Shown here: positions 55,981 through 64,000 of the stretch, one piece after another | Numbering within the stretch: position 1 is the stretch's first letter | How the letters are laid out: the number at the start of each line of letters is the position of its first letter | Source of the DNA: Verrucomicrobiota bacterium | GTDB lineage: Bacteria > Verrucomicrobiota > Verrucomicrobiia > Verrucomicrobiales > DEV007 | Assembly: GCA_018970725.1 (NCBI GenBank) | Contig: JAGWVU010000013.1 | Location: forward strand, 1-64,000 | DNA length: 64,000 nucleotides | Reading direction: 5' to 3' | The notes under the pieces: generated by a model | What the model saw: only the letters and a program-made list of their open reading frames with translations | The model's database searches: none | What the model was told of the DNA's origin: nothing | Position numbers and translations under genes: made by a program

Positions 55981-57927
55981 ATGCGCACGCCGACGCTGGT
56001 CATCAAAACGAGGACGCTGCTGGGGCAGTTGGGGGCGCATGGTCTTCAGGCGAGCCGGGCCACGGGGATTCCGGAGGGACCGGACGCGGTATTGTTCGGC
56101 CAGGAGGGCCGGGTCTGGCTGGCGGCCATCTGGCCGGGGGAAGACCTGCAGCCCTCGCTTTTGGAGGAGCCGATGGATTGCGGGCGATTGGTGGCCCGGG
56201 TGCTGGCGTGGAGGGGACGGGTGGCGGCGGAAGCCGGATTGGAGGAGCCCGCCCTTCTCATCCTGGCTCCCGCGCTGGCGGCCGGCGGGGAAATGTCCGG
56301 AGTCCGCGTGATTTCACGGGGGGATTGTGGCCGGAGCGGGTCCTTGGCGGCGGCGATCCTATCGAGCCCGACCGGAAAATTTACGGAAGGTGCGCAGGCG
56401 GTCTGGAGGGCTGCGGCGGTTCCGGAAGTGAGGATCGATGGGGCCGGGCGCGGTATCACGGCCGGGCACCGGGCACGGGTCATCCGGGTTCCCGAGGCTC
56501 TGGTGGCCCCGATGCTGTTGGACTACCGGCAGGAGCGGTGTGTGCGATTGGATGTGGAGGAGGAGGCGCGGGTGCGGCCGCTGGCGACGGATTTCCGGCT
56601 CCGGGTCATCACCGGGGTGGCGGGCTGTGGGAAGACGTTGGTGTTGATTCACCGGGCGCGCTTGCTGGCGAGTGTTTTTCCGCGCAAACGGATTGTCCTG
56701 CTGAGTTTCAACCGCCCCCTGACTAACGACTTGAAATGGCGGTTGGCCCGGCATCCCGAGGCGGCGCGGGTGGAATGCCTGACCTTCCACCAGTGGTTGC
56801 ACCGGATCCGGCCGCCGGGAGGCAAAATGCTCGGACCGGCGGAGCTGCTCCGGTGGGTTGACGCGGAGCGCGGGCAGGCGCCGGAGTTGGAGCGGGCGTC
56901 GACGGAGTGGATCCTTGAGGAGCTGCATTGGATGTTGGATCAGGGATTGGCTGGCGAGGCGTATCTCACCGCGGCGCGGAAGGGAAGAAAGAGCCGGATC
57001 AGCCTTGAGCAGCGGCGTGCCATGCTCGATCTGCTGCGGAGGTTCCGGACCTACCTGCGGGTGAACGGCCGGGCGGATTGGTCCGAGTGGCCGTTGTCGG
57101 TGCTGGAAAATCCGCCGCCCGGCCTCCGGCAGCGGATGGTGGATCATCTCTTGATTGACGAGGCCCAATTTTTTGCGCCGGCGTGGATCGAGTTGCTCCG
57201 GATGGGCGTGCAGTCTGGCGGCCATATCTTCCTCTGCGCGGATCCGACCCAGGGTTTCCTGCGGAGGGGGACTTCCTGGAGCAGCCTCGGGATGGAGGTG
57301 CGGAGCCGATCCCTACGGCTGGAGCAGCCTTACCGGAGCACGCGCGCCATCCTTCGGTTTGCCCGGGCGTTTTACCGGCACCGTTTGCCGGAGGAGGAGG
57401 AGCCGCTCAATTTGCCGGAGGCGGAAGCGTTGGAGACGCTGGCGGAGGGGGAGGAACCCTGGGTGCAGGCCGGCGGCTCCGGGCATGAGCAGATGGAACG
57501 GGTGGCGCGGGAGTTGGAGGTTTTGCGGGAGCGGGGGCTTCCGTTGGAGGATGTGTTGATCCTGCTTGCCGGCCGTTCGGTCTCGGAGGCGGCGTTGGTG
57601 CGTCACCTCGGGCATCGTCTCGGAGAGGGGAGCGTGGTCTCCGCAAAAGAGCGCGCCCGGACGGCGCCGGGGCCCGGAGCGGCGGGAGTGGCCCATCTAA
57701 TGGCGGCCACCGGATTGGAACGACCGATCGTCTTCCTCCTCATGGTGGACGAATTGGCCGAGGAGGAGGAGAATCCGTTGTTGGCTCCGGAAGAGCGGGC
57801 GGAGCGGGTTCTGGCCCATACCCGGCAAATCTATGTGGGGGTGACCCGTGCGATGGAGCGGCTCGTGATCTATGCGGGGCACCGGGGATTGCGCGAGGCC
57901 ATGGGCGTGGGGGGAGTTTGCGCTTGA
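55981..57927 (+). CDS. SF1A-type (UvrD-like) helicase
   Basis: A 648-residue protein. The first 200 residues contain an unrecognised domain (NERD-like position, but no NERD motif seen). The ATPase part has Walker A GVAGCGKTLVLIHRARL near 216, LSFNRPLTNDL near 242, ECLTFHQWLHRI near 265, Walker B LLIDEAQFFAPAW near 389-401, FLCADPTQGFLRRG near 418, LEQPYRSTRAILRFARAFY near 444, and motif VI YVGVTRAMERLVIYAG near 620. It is a 3'-to-5'-type helicase by family. It is in an operon with the SF1B helicase. The combination of two SF1 helicases in one unit is unusual. Confidence 0.88.
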   Translation: MRTPTLVIKTRTLLGQLGAHGLQASRATGIPEGPDAVLFGQEGRVWLAAIWPGEDLQPSLLEEPMDCGRLVARVLAWRGRVAAEAGLEEPALLILAPALAAGGEMSGVRVISRGDCGRSGSLAAAILSSPTGKFTEGAQAVWRAAAVPEVRIDGAGRGITAGHRARVIRVPEALVAPMLLDYRQERCVRLDVEEEARVRPLATDFRLRVITGVAGCGKTLVLIHRARLLASVFPRKRIVLLSFNRPLTNDLKWRLARHPEAARVECLTFHQWLHRIRPPGGKMLGPAELLRWVDAERGQAPELERASTEWILEELHWMLDQGLAGEAYLTAARKGRKSRISLEQRRAMLDLLRRFRTYLRVNGRADWSEWPLSVLENPPPGLRQRMVDHLLIDEAQFFAPAWIELLRMGVQSGGHIFLCADPTQGFLRRGTSWSSLGMEVRSRSLRLEQPYRSTRAILRFARAFYRHRLPEEEEPLNLPEAEALETLAEGEEPWVQAGGSGHEQMERVARELEVLRERGLPLEDVLILLAGRSVSEAALVRHLGHRLGEGSVVSAKERARTAPGPGAAGVAHLMAATGLERPIVFLLMVDELAEEEENPLLAPEERAERVLAHTRQIYVGVTRAMERLVIYAGHRGLREAMGVGGVCA

Positions 57928-57984
57928 AATCCGGGGGGCGATTGGCTTCGACCGAAGGGCGGCGCCGGGCGTAAATCAGAGGGA

Positions 57985-58818
57985 ATGCACCGATCAGTCT
58001 CCCCATCCCTTCAAGCGCTGTTGACGGCGGTCGAACCGGAGCGGGCCGCGCTTCTGGCCCACCCGGTTTACGACGCTCTCCACACGAAAATGGATCTTCG
58101 GCGGTTCATGGAGGTCCACGTGTTCGCGGTCTGGGACTTCATGTCCCTTCTCAAGGCGTTGCAGGCCAGGCTCACTTGCGTGGCTGTCCCCTGGCTGCCG
58201 ACCAAGGACCCTGAAATCCGGGCGCTCGTGAATGCCATTGTGCTGGCGGAAGAGAGCGATCTGATGCCGGACGGTCGTCACCTCAGTCACTTCGAGATGT
58301 ATCTTGAGGCGATGGAGGCGGCCGGAGCGGACACGGTTCGCATCCGGCGTTTCCTTGACGCCTTGGCGCAGGGCTTGCCTTGGCGTCAGGCTTTGGCCGG
58401 CTGCGGGTTGGCTCCGGGAACCCGGGACTTCGTCCAGCACAGTCTGGAAACGGCGGAATCCGGCCGGGCGCACCTGGTGGCCGCCGTCTTCACTTTCGGC
58501 CGGGAGGCGCTCATTCCCGACATGTTCCGGCGCCTGACCGGAGATCTGGCGCGGCGCTTTCCCGAGGAACTGGCCGGGTTCCAGCATTATCTGCAACGGC
58601 ACATCGATCTGGACGGTGACGACCACGGACCGCTGGCCCTGCGCATGATGGAAATCCTCTGCGGGAACGATGCCGACGCGTGGCGCGAGGCCACGGAGGC
58701 GGCGTTGCGGTCCCTGAGGCTGCGCCGCGGGTTGTGGGATTGCGTCCTCGGATCCGCTTCAGCGCAAGCGGGCCATGGAACGGAAAGCATCGCGACGGGC
58801 CACAATGTCCGCCTTTGA
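57985..58818 (+). CDS. DUF3050 family protein (haem-oxygenase-like fold)
   Basis: A 277-residue protein. The DUF3050 features are clear: HPVYDALHTKMDLRRFMEVHVFAVWDFMSLLKAL near 25-58, VPWLPTKDPEIRALVNAIVLAEESD near 68-92, SHFEMYLEAMEAAGADT near 100-116, and a final H-rich helix (GFQHYLQRHIDLDGDDHGPLALRMMEIL). Members have a haem-oxygenase-like helical fold, many with a di-iron site, and unknown substrates. It lies 57 bp after the UvrD-like gene. Its 3' end overlaps the convergent PfkB gene by 60 bp. Confidence 0.9.
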   Translation: MHRSVSPSLQALLTAVEPERAALLAHPVYDALHTKMDLRRFMEVHVFAVWDFMSLLKALQARLTCVAVPWLPTKDPEIRALVNAIVLAEESDLMPDGRHLSHFEMYLEAMEAAGADTVRIRRFLDALAQGLPWRQALAGCGLAPGTRDFVQHSLETAESGRAHLVAAVFTFGREALIPDMFRRLTGDLARRFPEELAGFQHYLQRHIDLDGDDHGPLALRMMEILCGNDADAWREATEAALRSLRLRRGLWDCVLGSASAQAGHGTESIATGHNVRL

Positions 58819-59673
58819 GATCGCGGCGAGCCTGCGGAGACCGAATTCCTCGCAGGTGAAACTGGCGGTCACGGTGCCGAGGAGGATGCCTTCGGCGAGA
58901 TCTTCCAAGTCCACTTCCCGTTTCCCGAGGGATCCGAGATAACCGGCGAGGCCGCCGATGAAGCTGTCTCCGGCACCGGTGGGATCGTGGACCGCACGCA
59001 GCGGGAAGGCGCCGGTGGTGAAGAACTCCCCGGCCCGGCCGAAAAGGAGGGAGCCGTGTTCCCCCTTTTTGAGGATGACGTAGCGGGGGCCCATCGCGAG
59101 CATCTTCTCGCCTGCCTTGATGAGATTGGTGGTCTCGGTCAGTTGGCGGGCCTCGCTGTCGTTGATCACAAGCATGTCGACGCCCTGCAGCAACTCCGCG
59201 AGTTCATCCCGCATCGTGGTGATCCAGAGGTCCATCGTATCGGCGATGGTGAACACCGGCGCCTCGCATTGGCGCAAGACCTTCAACTGGCTGTCGGGAC
59301 CGGCGTTGGCGAGGAGGACGATGTCCGAGCGGCGATAATCTGGGTTCAGTTCCGGCGAGTAATGCGCGAGGACGTTGAGGTGGACGTCCAGGGTTTCACG
59401 GGAGTTCAAGTCCCCGAAATATTCGCCCGACCAACGGAAGGTTTTGCCGTCGGCAACCACCTCCACCCCGTCCATGTTGATTTCCCGGGAGCGGAAAAGT
59501 TTGGCATGCTGGTCGGGGAAATCGGCCCCGACGATGCCGACGAGGTTGACGGGGCAGCTGAACGCGGCCGCCAGAGCGGCGTAGGAGGCGGATCCGCCGA
59601 GCACTTCTCCGGAGGATTCGGTGGGGGTCTTGATGTGGTCGAGCGCGATCGAACCGGCGATGAGGACGGGCAT
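58759..59673 (-). CDS. PfkB-family sugar or nucleoside kinase
   Basis: A 304-residue kinase. GGSASYAALAAAFSC near residue 26 is the first PfkB motif; the catalytic DPTGAGDSFIGG near 237 contains the base and anion hole. VINDSEARQLT near 180 is the usual acceptor-side loop. It transfers phosphate from ATP to a sugar or nucleoside; the substrate is not clear (adenosine, ribose and fructose kinases share these motifs). It starts at ATG 59673, with a terminator for the upstream gene just before it. Confidence 0.92.
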   Translation of the reverse strand: MPVLIAGSIALDHIKTPTESSGEVLGGSASYAALAAAFSCPVNLVGIVGADFPDQHAKLFRSREINMDGVEVVADGKTFRWSGEYFGDLNSRETLDVHLNVLAHYSPELNPDYRRSDIVLLANAGPDSQLKVLRQCEAPVFTIADTMDLWITTMRDELAELLQGVDMLVINDSEARQLTETTNLIKAGEKMLAMGPRYVILKKGEHGSLLFGRAGEFFTTGAFPLRAVHDPTGAGDSFIGGLAGYLGSLGKREVDLEDLAEGILLGTVTASFTCEEFGLRRLAAISKADIVARRDAFRSMARLR

Positions 59674-59707
59674 GGCGGGATGTGGTGGAGCCGAATGGGC
59701 AAAACGT

Positions 59708-59747
59708 AAAGAAAAAAAGGCGGTGTCGCAAGTGGAGCGACACCGCC
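59708..59747 (-). terminator. Strong intrinsic terminator after the periplasmic rhodanese gene
   Basis: A perfect 11-bp GC-rich stem (59719-59729 pairing with 59737-59747) with a 7-base loop is followed on the minus strand by a run of seven T residues (59718 to 59712) and further T-rich sequence. It lies 47 bp beyond the stop of the minus-strand rhodanese gene and just before the PfkB start, so it separates their transcripts. Confidence 0.92.
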
Positions 59748-59793
59748 GGATGCACACAAACACGCCGGGAATCCGAGGAGACCCGGGAGGAGA

Positions 59794-60189
59794 TTACTTG
59801 GCCGCGACCTTTTCGGTGGGCTTGCCGGCGTCGAGCCAGCCGCTAATTCCGGCGGCGAGGTGCTTGACGTTGGTGTAGCCGAGGTCAGCGGCGGCTTTGG
59901 CGCCCGCCTTGTAGGCGTTGCAGCCGGGGCCACCGCAATAGGCCACCACGAGTTGCGCCTTGTCGGCGGGCAGGTGCTTGGCGATTTCCGCGCTGTGGGC
60001 CCGGAAGTCGACCGCGCCGGGGATGTGGCCGCGGGCGAAGGAGCCGGAGCCGTTGACGTCGAGGACGGTCACCTTGCCTTCCGAAATGGCCTTGGAGAGT
60101 TCCTCGATGCTGATGTCCTCGTATTCACCGGCGATCACGAGGGTGCTGGTGGCGAGGAGGGAGGCGAACAGGGTAAGGAGTTTCTTCAT
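59794..60189 (-). CDS. Periplasmic rhodanese-like sulfurtransferase
   Basis: A 131-residue secreted protein. A signal peptide (residues 1-21, LLTLFASLLATSTLVIAG) is followed by one rhodanese domain: VLDVNGSGSFARGHIPGAVDF near 42-62 and the active-site loop YCGGPGCNAYKAG near 84-96. The cysteine would carry sulfane sulfur. It stands alone with its own terminator, in contrast to the membrane-anchored one at 42.4 kb. Confidence 0.92.
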   Translation of the reverse strand: MKKLLTLFASLLATSTLVIAGEYEDISIEELSKAISEGKVTVLDVNGSGSFARGHIPGAVDFRAHSAEIAKHLPADKAQLVVAYCGGPGCNAYKAGAKAAADLGYTNVKHLAAGISGWLDAGKPTEKVAAK

Positions 60190-60403
60190 GGGATACGATG
60201 AATCAGGTTATTGTTTGGGTTGGATTACGATTGTCAGCGTGACAGGGATTCCTCTCAAGGAAAAACCGGTCAGAAACTGAGACGCCCGGGGGCGCAAAAC
60301 CTTGCACCGAAAGTGGAGAAGAATCCTTTCACCGGAATGCTTGTGAAAAATTTCACAAATTCCCGTTGCGACCGTTTTTGCGGCGCATCATGCTGCGGAT
60401 AGA

Positions 60404-60901
60404 ATGCCGCATCAGGTCCCTCTCGAGGTTGAACAGGAGATCGATCAGCGCCTCACGCGTTATCCTGACAAGCGCAGTGCGCTGCTCCCGGCTTTGCACG
60501 CGATCCAAGGCCACTTCCGCTACGTTCCGGAGGATTTGGTGGAATGGGTGGCCGCGAAGCTCGAGTTGGAGGCGATCCAGGTGATGGAGGTGCTCACCTT
60601 CTACCCCAGTTTCCGCCAGAAGGCCCCGGGGCGGTATCACATCCGGGTCTGCCGGACGCTATCCTGCGCCATGGCCGGAAGCCACGGGCTCATGGATGCG
60701 TTGGCCGAGAAAGCGGGGATCGACCGCAGTCACGCGGACCATCATCACCCGATCTGCGTTTCCAAGGACGGTCGCTTCAGCATCGAGTTCGCTGAATGTC
60801 TCGCCAGTTGCGGCACCGGCCCGGTTTGCATGGTCAACGACGACCTCCACGAGCAGGTGCGCCCGGAGGATGCCCGCAAGCTCCTCGACCGGTATTCCTG
60901 A
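60404..60901 (+). CDS. nuoE: NADH-quinone oxidoreductase subunit E
   Basis: A 165-residue complex I subunit. The N-terminal helical LLPALHAIQGHFRYVPEDLV region is followed by a thioredoxin-like [2Fe-2S] fold with paired cysteines in CRTLSC near 85-90 and CLASCGTGPVC near 126-136. It docks beside NuoF in the NADH module. Start ATG 60404 follows an AT-rich leader (60190-60403) that must hold promoters for both directions. Confidence 0.94.
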   Translation: MPHQVPLEVEQEIDQRLTRYPDKRSALLPALHAIQGHFRYVPEDLVEWVAAKLELEAIQVMEVLTFYPSFRQKAPGRYHIRVCRTLSCAMAGSHGLMDALAEKAGIDRSHADHHHPICVSKDGRFSIEFAECLASCGTGPVCMVNDDLHEQVRPEDARKLLDRYS

Positions 60902-60936
60902 TCCCTTCCACCCGTCGGTTCGTAACTCCTCACGGC

Positions 60937-62322
60937 ATGTCCATCACTTACAAGGCAGGCAAAAATCCGCATCCGCTCGAGCATCGGATGATCTTCCGGA
61001 ACATCGACCGGGAAGGTTGGGATCCGGGGATCGAAACCTATTTGGGCGAGGGCGGGTATGAATCGCTCCGCAAGGCGATGGCGATGGCGCCGGGCGAGAT
61101 CCAGGCCCAAGTGAAGACGGCCGGGGTGCGGGGACGCGGCGGCGCGGGCTTCCCGGCCGGGGTGAAGTGGGGATTCATCCCGCCGAACAATACCAAGCCG
61201 GTTTACCTGATCTGCAACGCGGATGAGTCCGAGCCGGGCACCTTCAAGGATCGCTACATCATGCACCAGGATCCCCATCAACTCATCGAGGGGATGGTGA
61301 TCACGGCCTTTGCGATCGGTTGCCACACCGCCTACATTTACATCCGGGAGGAATTCCCCTTCGCCGCGAAGATTCTGGAGGGCGCCATCGAGGAAGCGCG
61401 CGCCAAAAACTTCGTGGGCCGGAACATTCTCGGCACGGGATTCGATTTGGAAATCCACGTGCACCGCGGGGCCGGAGCCTACATTTGCGGGGAGGAAACC
61501 GGGCTGATCGAGAGCTTGGAAGGCAAGCGTCCGTATCCGCGGATCAAGCCCCCGTATTTCCCGGCGGCGATGGGGCTGTATCTTTGTCCGACGATTGTGA
61601 ACAACGTGGAGACGCTCTGCCACGTGACGCACATTCTGAAGATGGGCGGTGAGGAATACGCCAAATTGGGCACCCCGAACAACACCGGGACCCGGATCCT
61701 GTGCGTGAGCGGGGACGTGCAGAAGCCCGGTTACTTCGAGGTGCAGGTGGGCAAGGTGACGATGGGCCAGCTGATCAACGAAATGTGCGGCGGCCTCCGC
61801 ACCGGGCGCACCCTCAAGGCGGTGATTCCCGGCGGCAGCTCCGCCAAGGTTTTGCGCGCGGACGAAACGTTCAAGCTGAAGGACCGCGAAATCTCGATCT
61901 GGGACATTCCGATGGACTTCGATTCCCTCGCCGCCTGTGGTTCCATGGCCGGCTCCGGGGGGGTGATTGTGATCGACGACAGCCGCTCGATCGCCTGGGT
62001 CCTCAACAACATCAACGCCTTCTACGCCCACGAAAGTTGTGGCCAGTGCACGCCCTGCCGTGAGGGATCGCTCTGGATGAAGAAGATTTCCGATCGGATC
62101 GTGGCCGGCAAAGGTTCTCCGGACGACGTGGACACGCTCGAATCCGTGGCTTACCGGATCGACGGCCGGACGATCTGCGCCTTTGGCGAGGCGGCATCCT
62201 GGCCCACAGAAAGTTTCATCGCCAAGTTCCGCGATGAATTGAAGGCGGCGACTTCGGATTCGTTGAAGGGAGCGATCGTCAATCCCGAGACGAAGTTGGC
62301 TGCAGCCTCCCTGAAGGTTTGA
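60937..62322 (+). CDS. nuoF: NADH-quinone oxidoreductase subunit F
   Basis: A 461-residue NADH- and FMN-binding subunit. GVRGRGGAGFPAG near residue 65 and NADESEPGTFKDR near 95 bind NADH and FMN. GAGAYICGEETGLIESLEG lies near 180. The [4Fe-4S] ligands are in ESCGQCTPCREGS near 367 plus a later cysteine in GRTICAFG. It works with NuoE in the hydrophilic arm of complex I. It starts at ATG 60937, 35 bp after nuoE. No nuoG or membrane subunits follow; the next gene is convergent. Confidence 0.95.
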   Translation: MSITYKAGKNPHPLEHRMIFRNIDREGWDPGIETYLGEGGYESLRKAMAMAPGEIQAQVKTAGVRGRGGAGFPAGVKWGFIPPNNTKPVYLICNADESEPGTFKDRYIMHQDPHQLIEGMVITAFAIGCHTAYIYIREEFPFAAKILEGAIEEARAKNFVGRNILGTGFDLEIHVHRGAGAYICGEETGLIESLEGKRPYPRIKPPYFPAAMGLYLCPTIVNNVETLCHVTHILKMGGEEYAKLGTPNNTGTRILCVSGDVQKPGYFEVQVGKVTMGQLINEMCGGLRTGRTLKAVIPGGSSAKVLRADETFKLKDREISIWDIPMDFDSLAACGSMAGSGGVIVIDDSRSIAWVLNNINAFYAHESCGQCTPCREGSLWMKKISDRIVAGKGSPDDVDTLESVAYRIDGRTICAFGEAASWPTESFIAKFRDELKAATSDSLKGAIVNPETKLAAASLKV

Positions 62323-62336
62323 CTACGGGCGGCGGG

Positions 62337-64000
62337 TCAGACTTGTCTGACCTGAATGCGGACCGTGCGGCGCACACCGGACCCGGGATCCAGGGCACTG
62401 ATTTCGTGGGTTCCGGGGACGAGGCGGGCGGTCCGGGTGGCTTCGTCGATCCGGAGGGTGGGGGATGACCAAACAAGGCCCTCGAGGTCCGCGCTGAGGC
62501 TGAGCAGCGCACCGCCATCGGGAAGGTCCGGGTCGAGGTAGACGACCAATCCTTCCACCGGGCAGCGGATCTGGAATTCGCGGGCGGTTTCTGGTCCGGT
62601 GCGCACGGTGGTGCGTTGCCGCAACTGGGCGGGTGCGGTGCGGTGCCAGTCGGCGTAGAGCGGGGGGAGAATGACGCGGCCGTTCGCATCGTAGTCCGCT
62701 CCGCTGGCGGAAGGGGGTAGGAAGCGGCGCAAGACGGGCACTTCCTCGGGATCCACGGCGGGGATGCCGGGGAGGACCCGGTGGCCGGTGAGCCGATCCA
62801 CGGTGATGCGGGCGACGCCGGGTGTGGGGGAAAACCAGGTGGGGGGGCGATCCCGGTGGAGCCGCTCGAGGAGCGCGTGGAAAATCGGTCCGGCCCCGGC
62901 GGTCCCGGAGAATCGGTCCAAGGGGGTGTGATCGAAATTCCCCACCCAGACGCCGACGGTGAACTCCGGGGTGAAACCGAGGGTCCAGCCGTCGCGGAAA
63001 TCGGAGCTGGTGCCGGTCTTGGCGGCGGCGCGGAAGCGGTCGAAATGGAGGGGATTGTTCCAGCCGAAATTGCGGGCGCGGGACGAGTTGTCGCTCATCA
63101 TGTCGGCAAGAACGAAGCAGGCGTCCTCGTCGAAGATGCGTTTGGCTGGGGCCGGGGCGGTCTCCGGGAGCAGGTGCCAGGGTTTGAATTCCCCGAGACG
63201 GGCGAGACAGGCGTAGGCGTTGGTCAGTTCGAGCAAACGGACGGGGGCGCTGCCGATGGTGAGACCGAGACCGTAGGTGGAGGCGGGTTCGGTGAGGGAG
63301 CTGAGGCCGAGCCCGGTCAGGGATTGGTGGAGGGTTTCGGGGCCGCCGATACGGTCGAGCATGCGGACGGCGGGGATGTTCAGGGAGTTGCCAAGGGCGC
63401 GGCGGAGATCGACCGGCCCCATCCAGGTGCGATCATAATTCACCGGACGATACACACCGAGCGGGGTGGGAAACTCGACGGGAACATCGGCGAGAACGGT
63501 GGAGGCGGGGATGCCACGCTGGAGGGCCATGAGGTAGGTGAACGGTTTGAGGGCGGACCCGGGGGAGCGGGGAATCCAGGCGCCGTTGATCTGCCCGCTG
63601 CGCTGGTCCTCGTAGTTCCGGGACCCGGTGAGGACAAGAACCTCGCCCGATGCGTTGTCGATCGCGACGGCGGCGGCGTGGAAATACCGTGACGTGCTGC
63701 GCTGCGAGGAGATGAAGTTGAGATGTTCATCGATGACGGATTCGGTGAAGGACTGGAGTTCCCGGTCGATGGTGGAGCGGACCGAGCCGGGGACGAGGGC
63801 GTCCCGGTGCCGGGCGACGATGAGGTCGACGGCGTGCGGGGCGCGGAAGGCGGAGCCCTCGCGTCTCAGGACGATGCGTTCCGCTTTGGCGCGGGCGCAT
63901 TCCTCTGCGGAGATGTAACCATCCTCCCGCATCCGGTCGAGAATCCAGATTTGGCGTTCCTTGGCTCCTGCGAAATTCCGGTAAGGATTGAAGCGGGTCG
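62337..64000 (-). CDS. pbpC: Penicillin-binding protein 1C-type peptidoglycan synthase (partial)
   Basis: The 3' part of a bifunctional class A penicillin-binding protein; the gene continues past the right edge. The visible 5' end (TRFNPYRNFAGAKERQIWIL) belongs to the linker after the glycosyltransferase domain. The transpeptidase domain has the active serine motif SPGSALKPF, the SxN motif in RRALGNSLNIPAV, and KTG in AKTGTSSDFRDGW. A C-terminal BiPBP_C-like beta domain follows (FQIRCPVEGLVVYLDPDLP). It makes cross-links in the cell wall. It is convergent with nuoF, 14 bp away. Confidence 0.9.
   Translation of the reverse strand, partial: TRFNPYRNFAGAKERQIWILDRMREDGYISAEECARAKAERIVLRREGSAFRAPHAVDLIVARHRDALVPGSVRSTIDRELQSFTESVIDEHLNFISSQRSTSRYFHAAAVAIDNASGEVLVLTGSRNYEDQRSGQINGAWIPRSPGSALKPFTYLMALQRGIPASTVLADVPVEFPTPLGVYRPVNYDRTWMGPVDLRRALGNSLNIPAVRMLDRIGGPETLHQSLTGLGLSSLTEPASTYGLGLTIGSAPVRLLELTNAYACLARLGEFKPWHLLPETAPAPAKRIFDEDACFVLADMMSDNSSRARNFGWNNPLHFDRFRAAAKTGTSSDFRDGWTLGFTPEFTVGVWVGNFDHTPLDRFSGTAGAGPIFHALLERLHRDRPPTWFSPTPGVARITVDRLTGHRVLPGIPAVDPEEVPVLRRFLPPSASGADYDANGRVILPPLYADWHRTAPAQLRQRTTVRTGPETAREFQIRCPVEGLVVYLDPDLPDGGALLSLSADLEGLVWSSPTLRIDEATRTARLVPGTHEISALDPGSGVRRTVRIQVRQV

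Overview
The window is high-GC bacterial chromosome and most likely comes from the PVC superphylum, probably Verrucomicrobiota. Four things point there: a 51-residue 'small basic protein' of the Chlamydiae/Verrucomicrobia/Planctomycetes type (3062-3217), a secreted protein joining a planctomycete-type cytochrome c domain to WD40 repeats (3298-6288), a decayed DUF1595/DUF1592 fragment (51663-51944), and a TIGR03790 protein, a family confined to exosortase-bearing bacteria (11916-13517). I see no rRNA, tRNA, CRISPR array or intact prophage.

Layout. 0-13.5 kb: acetyl-CoA synthetase, an RsuA/RluB-type pseudouridine synthase, the small basic protein, the cytochrome/WD40/coiled-coil protein, a GYF_2-AIM24 protein, a secreted barrel-like protein, RecN, a PhnP-like metallo-hydrolase and TIGR03790. 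13.5-19 kb: an intergenic block with a dispersed repeat, DUF2851, and a very large secreted LamG protein. 19-24.1 kb: a two-gene NAD-dependent formate dehydrogenase. 24.1-26.1 kb: a genomic scar with a second, inverted copy of the dispersed repeat, an internally deleted IS66-type element and an AT-richer sterol-desaturase-family gene. 26.3-32.2 kb: a membrane-anchored patatin-like protein and three exported proteins. 32.2-36.9 kb: a TolC / HlyD / ABC exporter operon in which every catalytic motif of the ABC ATPase is degenerate.

37-42.8 kb is a plus-strand run with several overlapping genes: nitroreductase, DUF456, a YhaM-like HD/OB protein, a SurA-like chaperone, MOSC, MobA-like, DUF1573 and rhodanese. 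42.8-51.5 kb: hypothetical proteins, a small cytochrome lipoprotein, a Kef/NhaA-type antiporter coupled to a flavin-dependent halogenase-like enzyme, and a DUF58-MoxR pair. 51.5-54.2 kb is a second scar with gene fragments, a VapBC pair and an AT-richer small membrane protein. 54.2-58.8 kb: two different SF1 helicases 4 bp apart, followed by DUF3050. 58.8-64 kb: a PfkB sugar kinase, a periplasmic rhodanese with a strong terminator, an isolated NuoE-NuoF pair, and a PBP1C-type peptidoglycan synthase that runs off the right edge.

Themes. Electron carriers recur: formate dehydrogenase, NuoEF, small c-type cytochromes, FAD and FMN enzymes. The MobA-like gene may serve cofactor synthesis for the formate dehydrogenase. 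The most unusual loci are the pseudo-ATPase exporter operon, the two-helicase operon, the halogenase-like/antiporter pair and the inverted dispersed repeat. Functions come from reading motifs by eye; no database search was possible.
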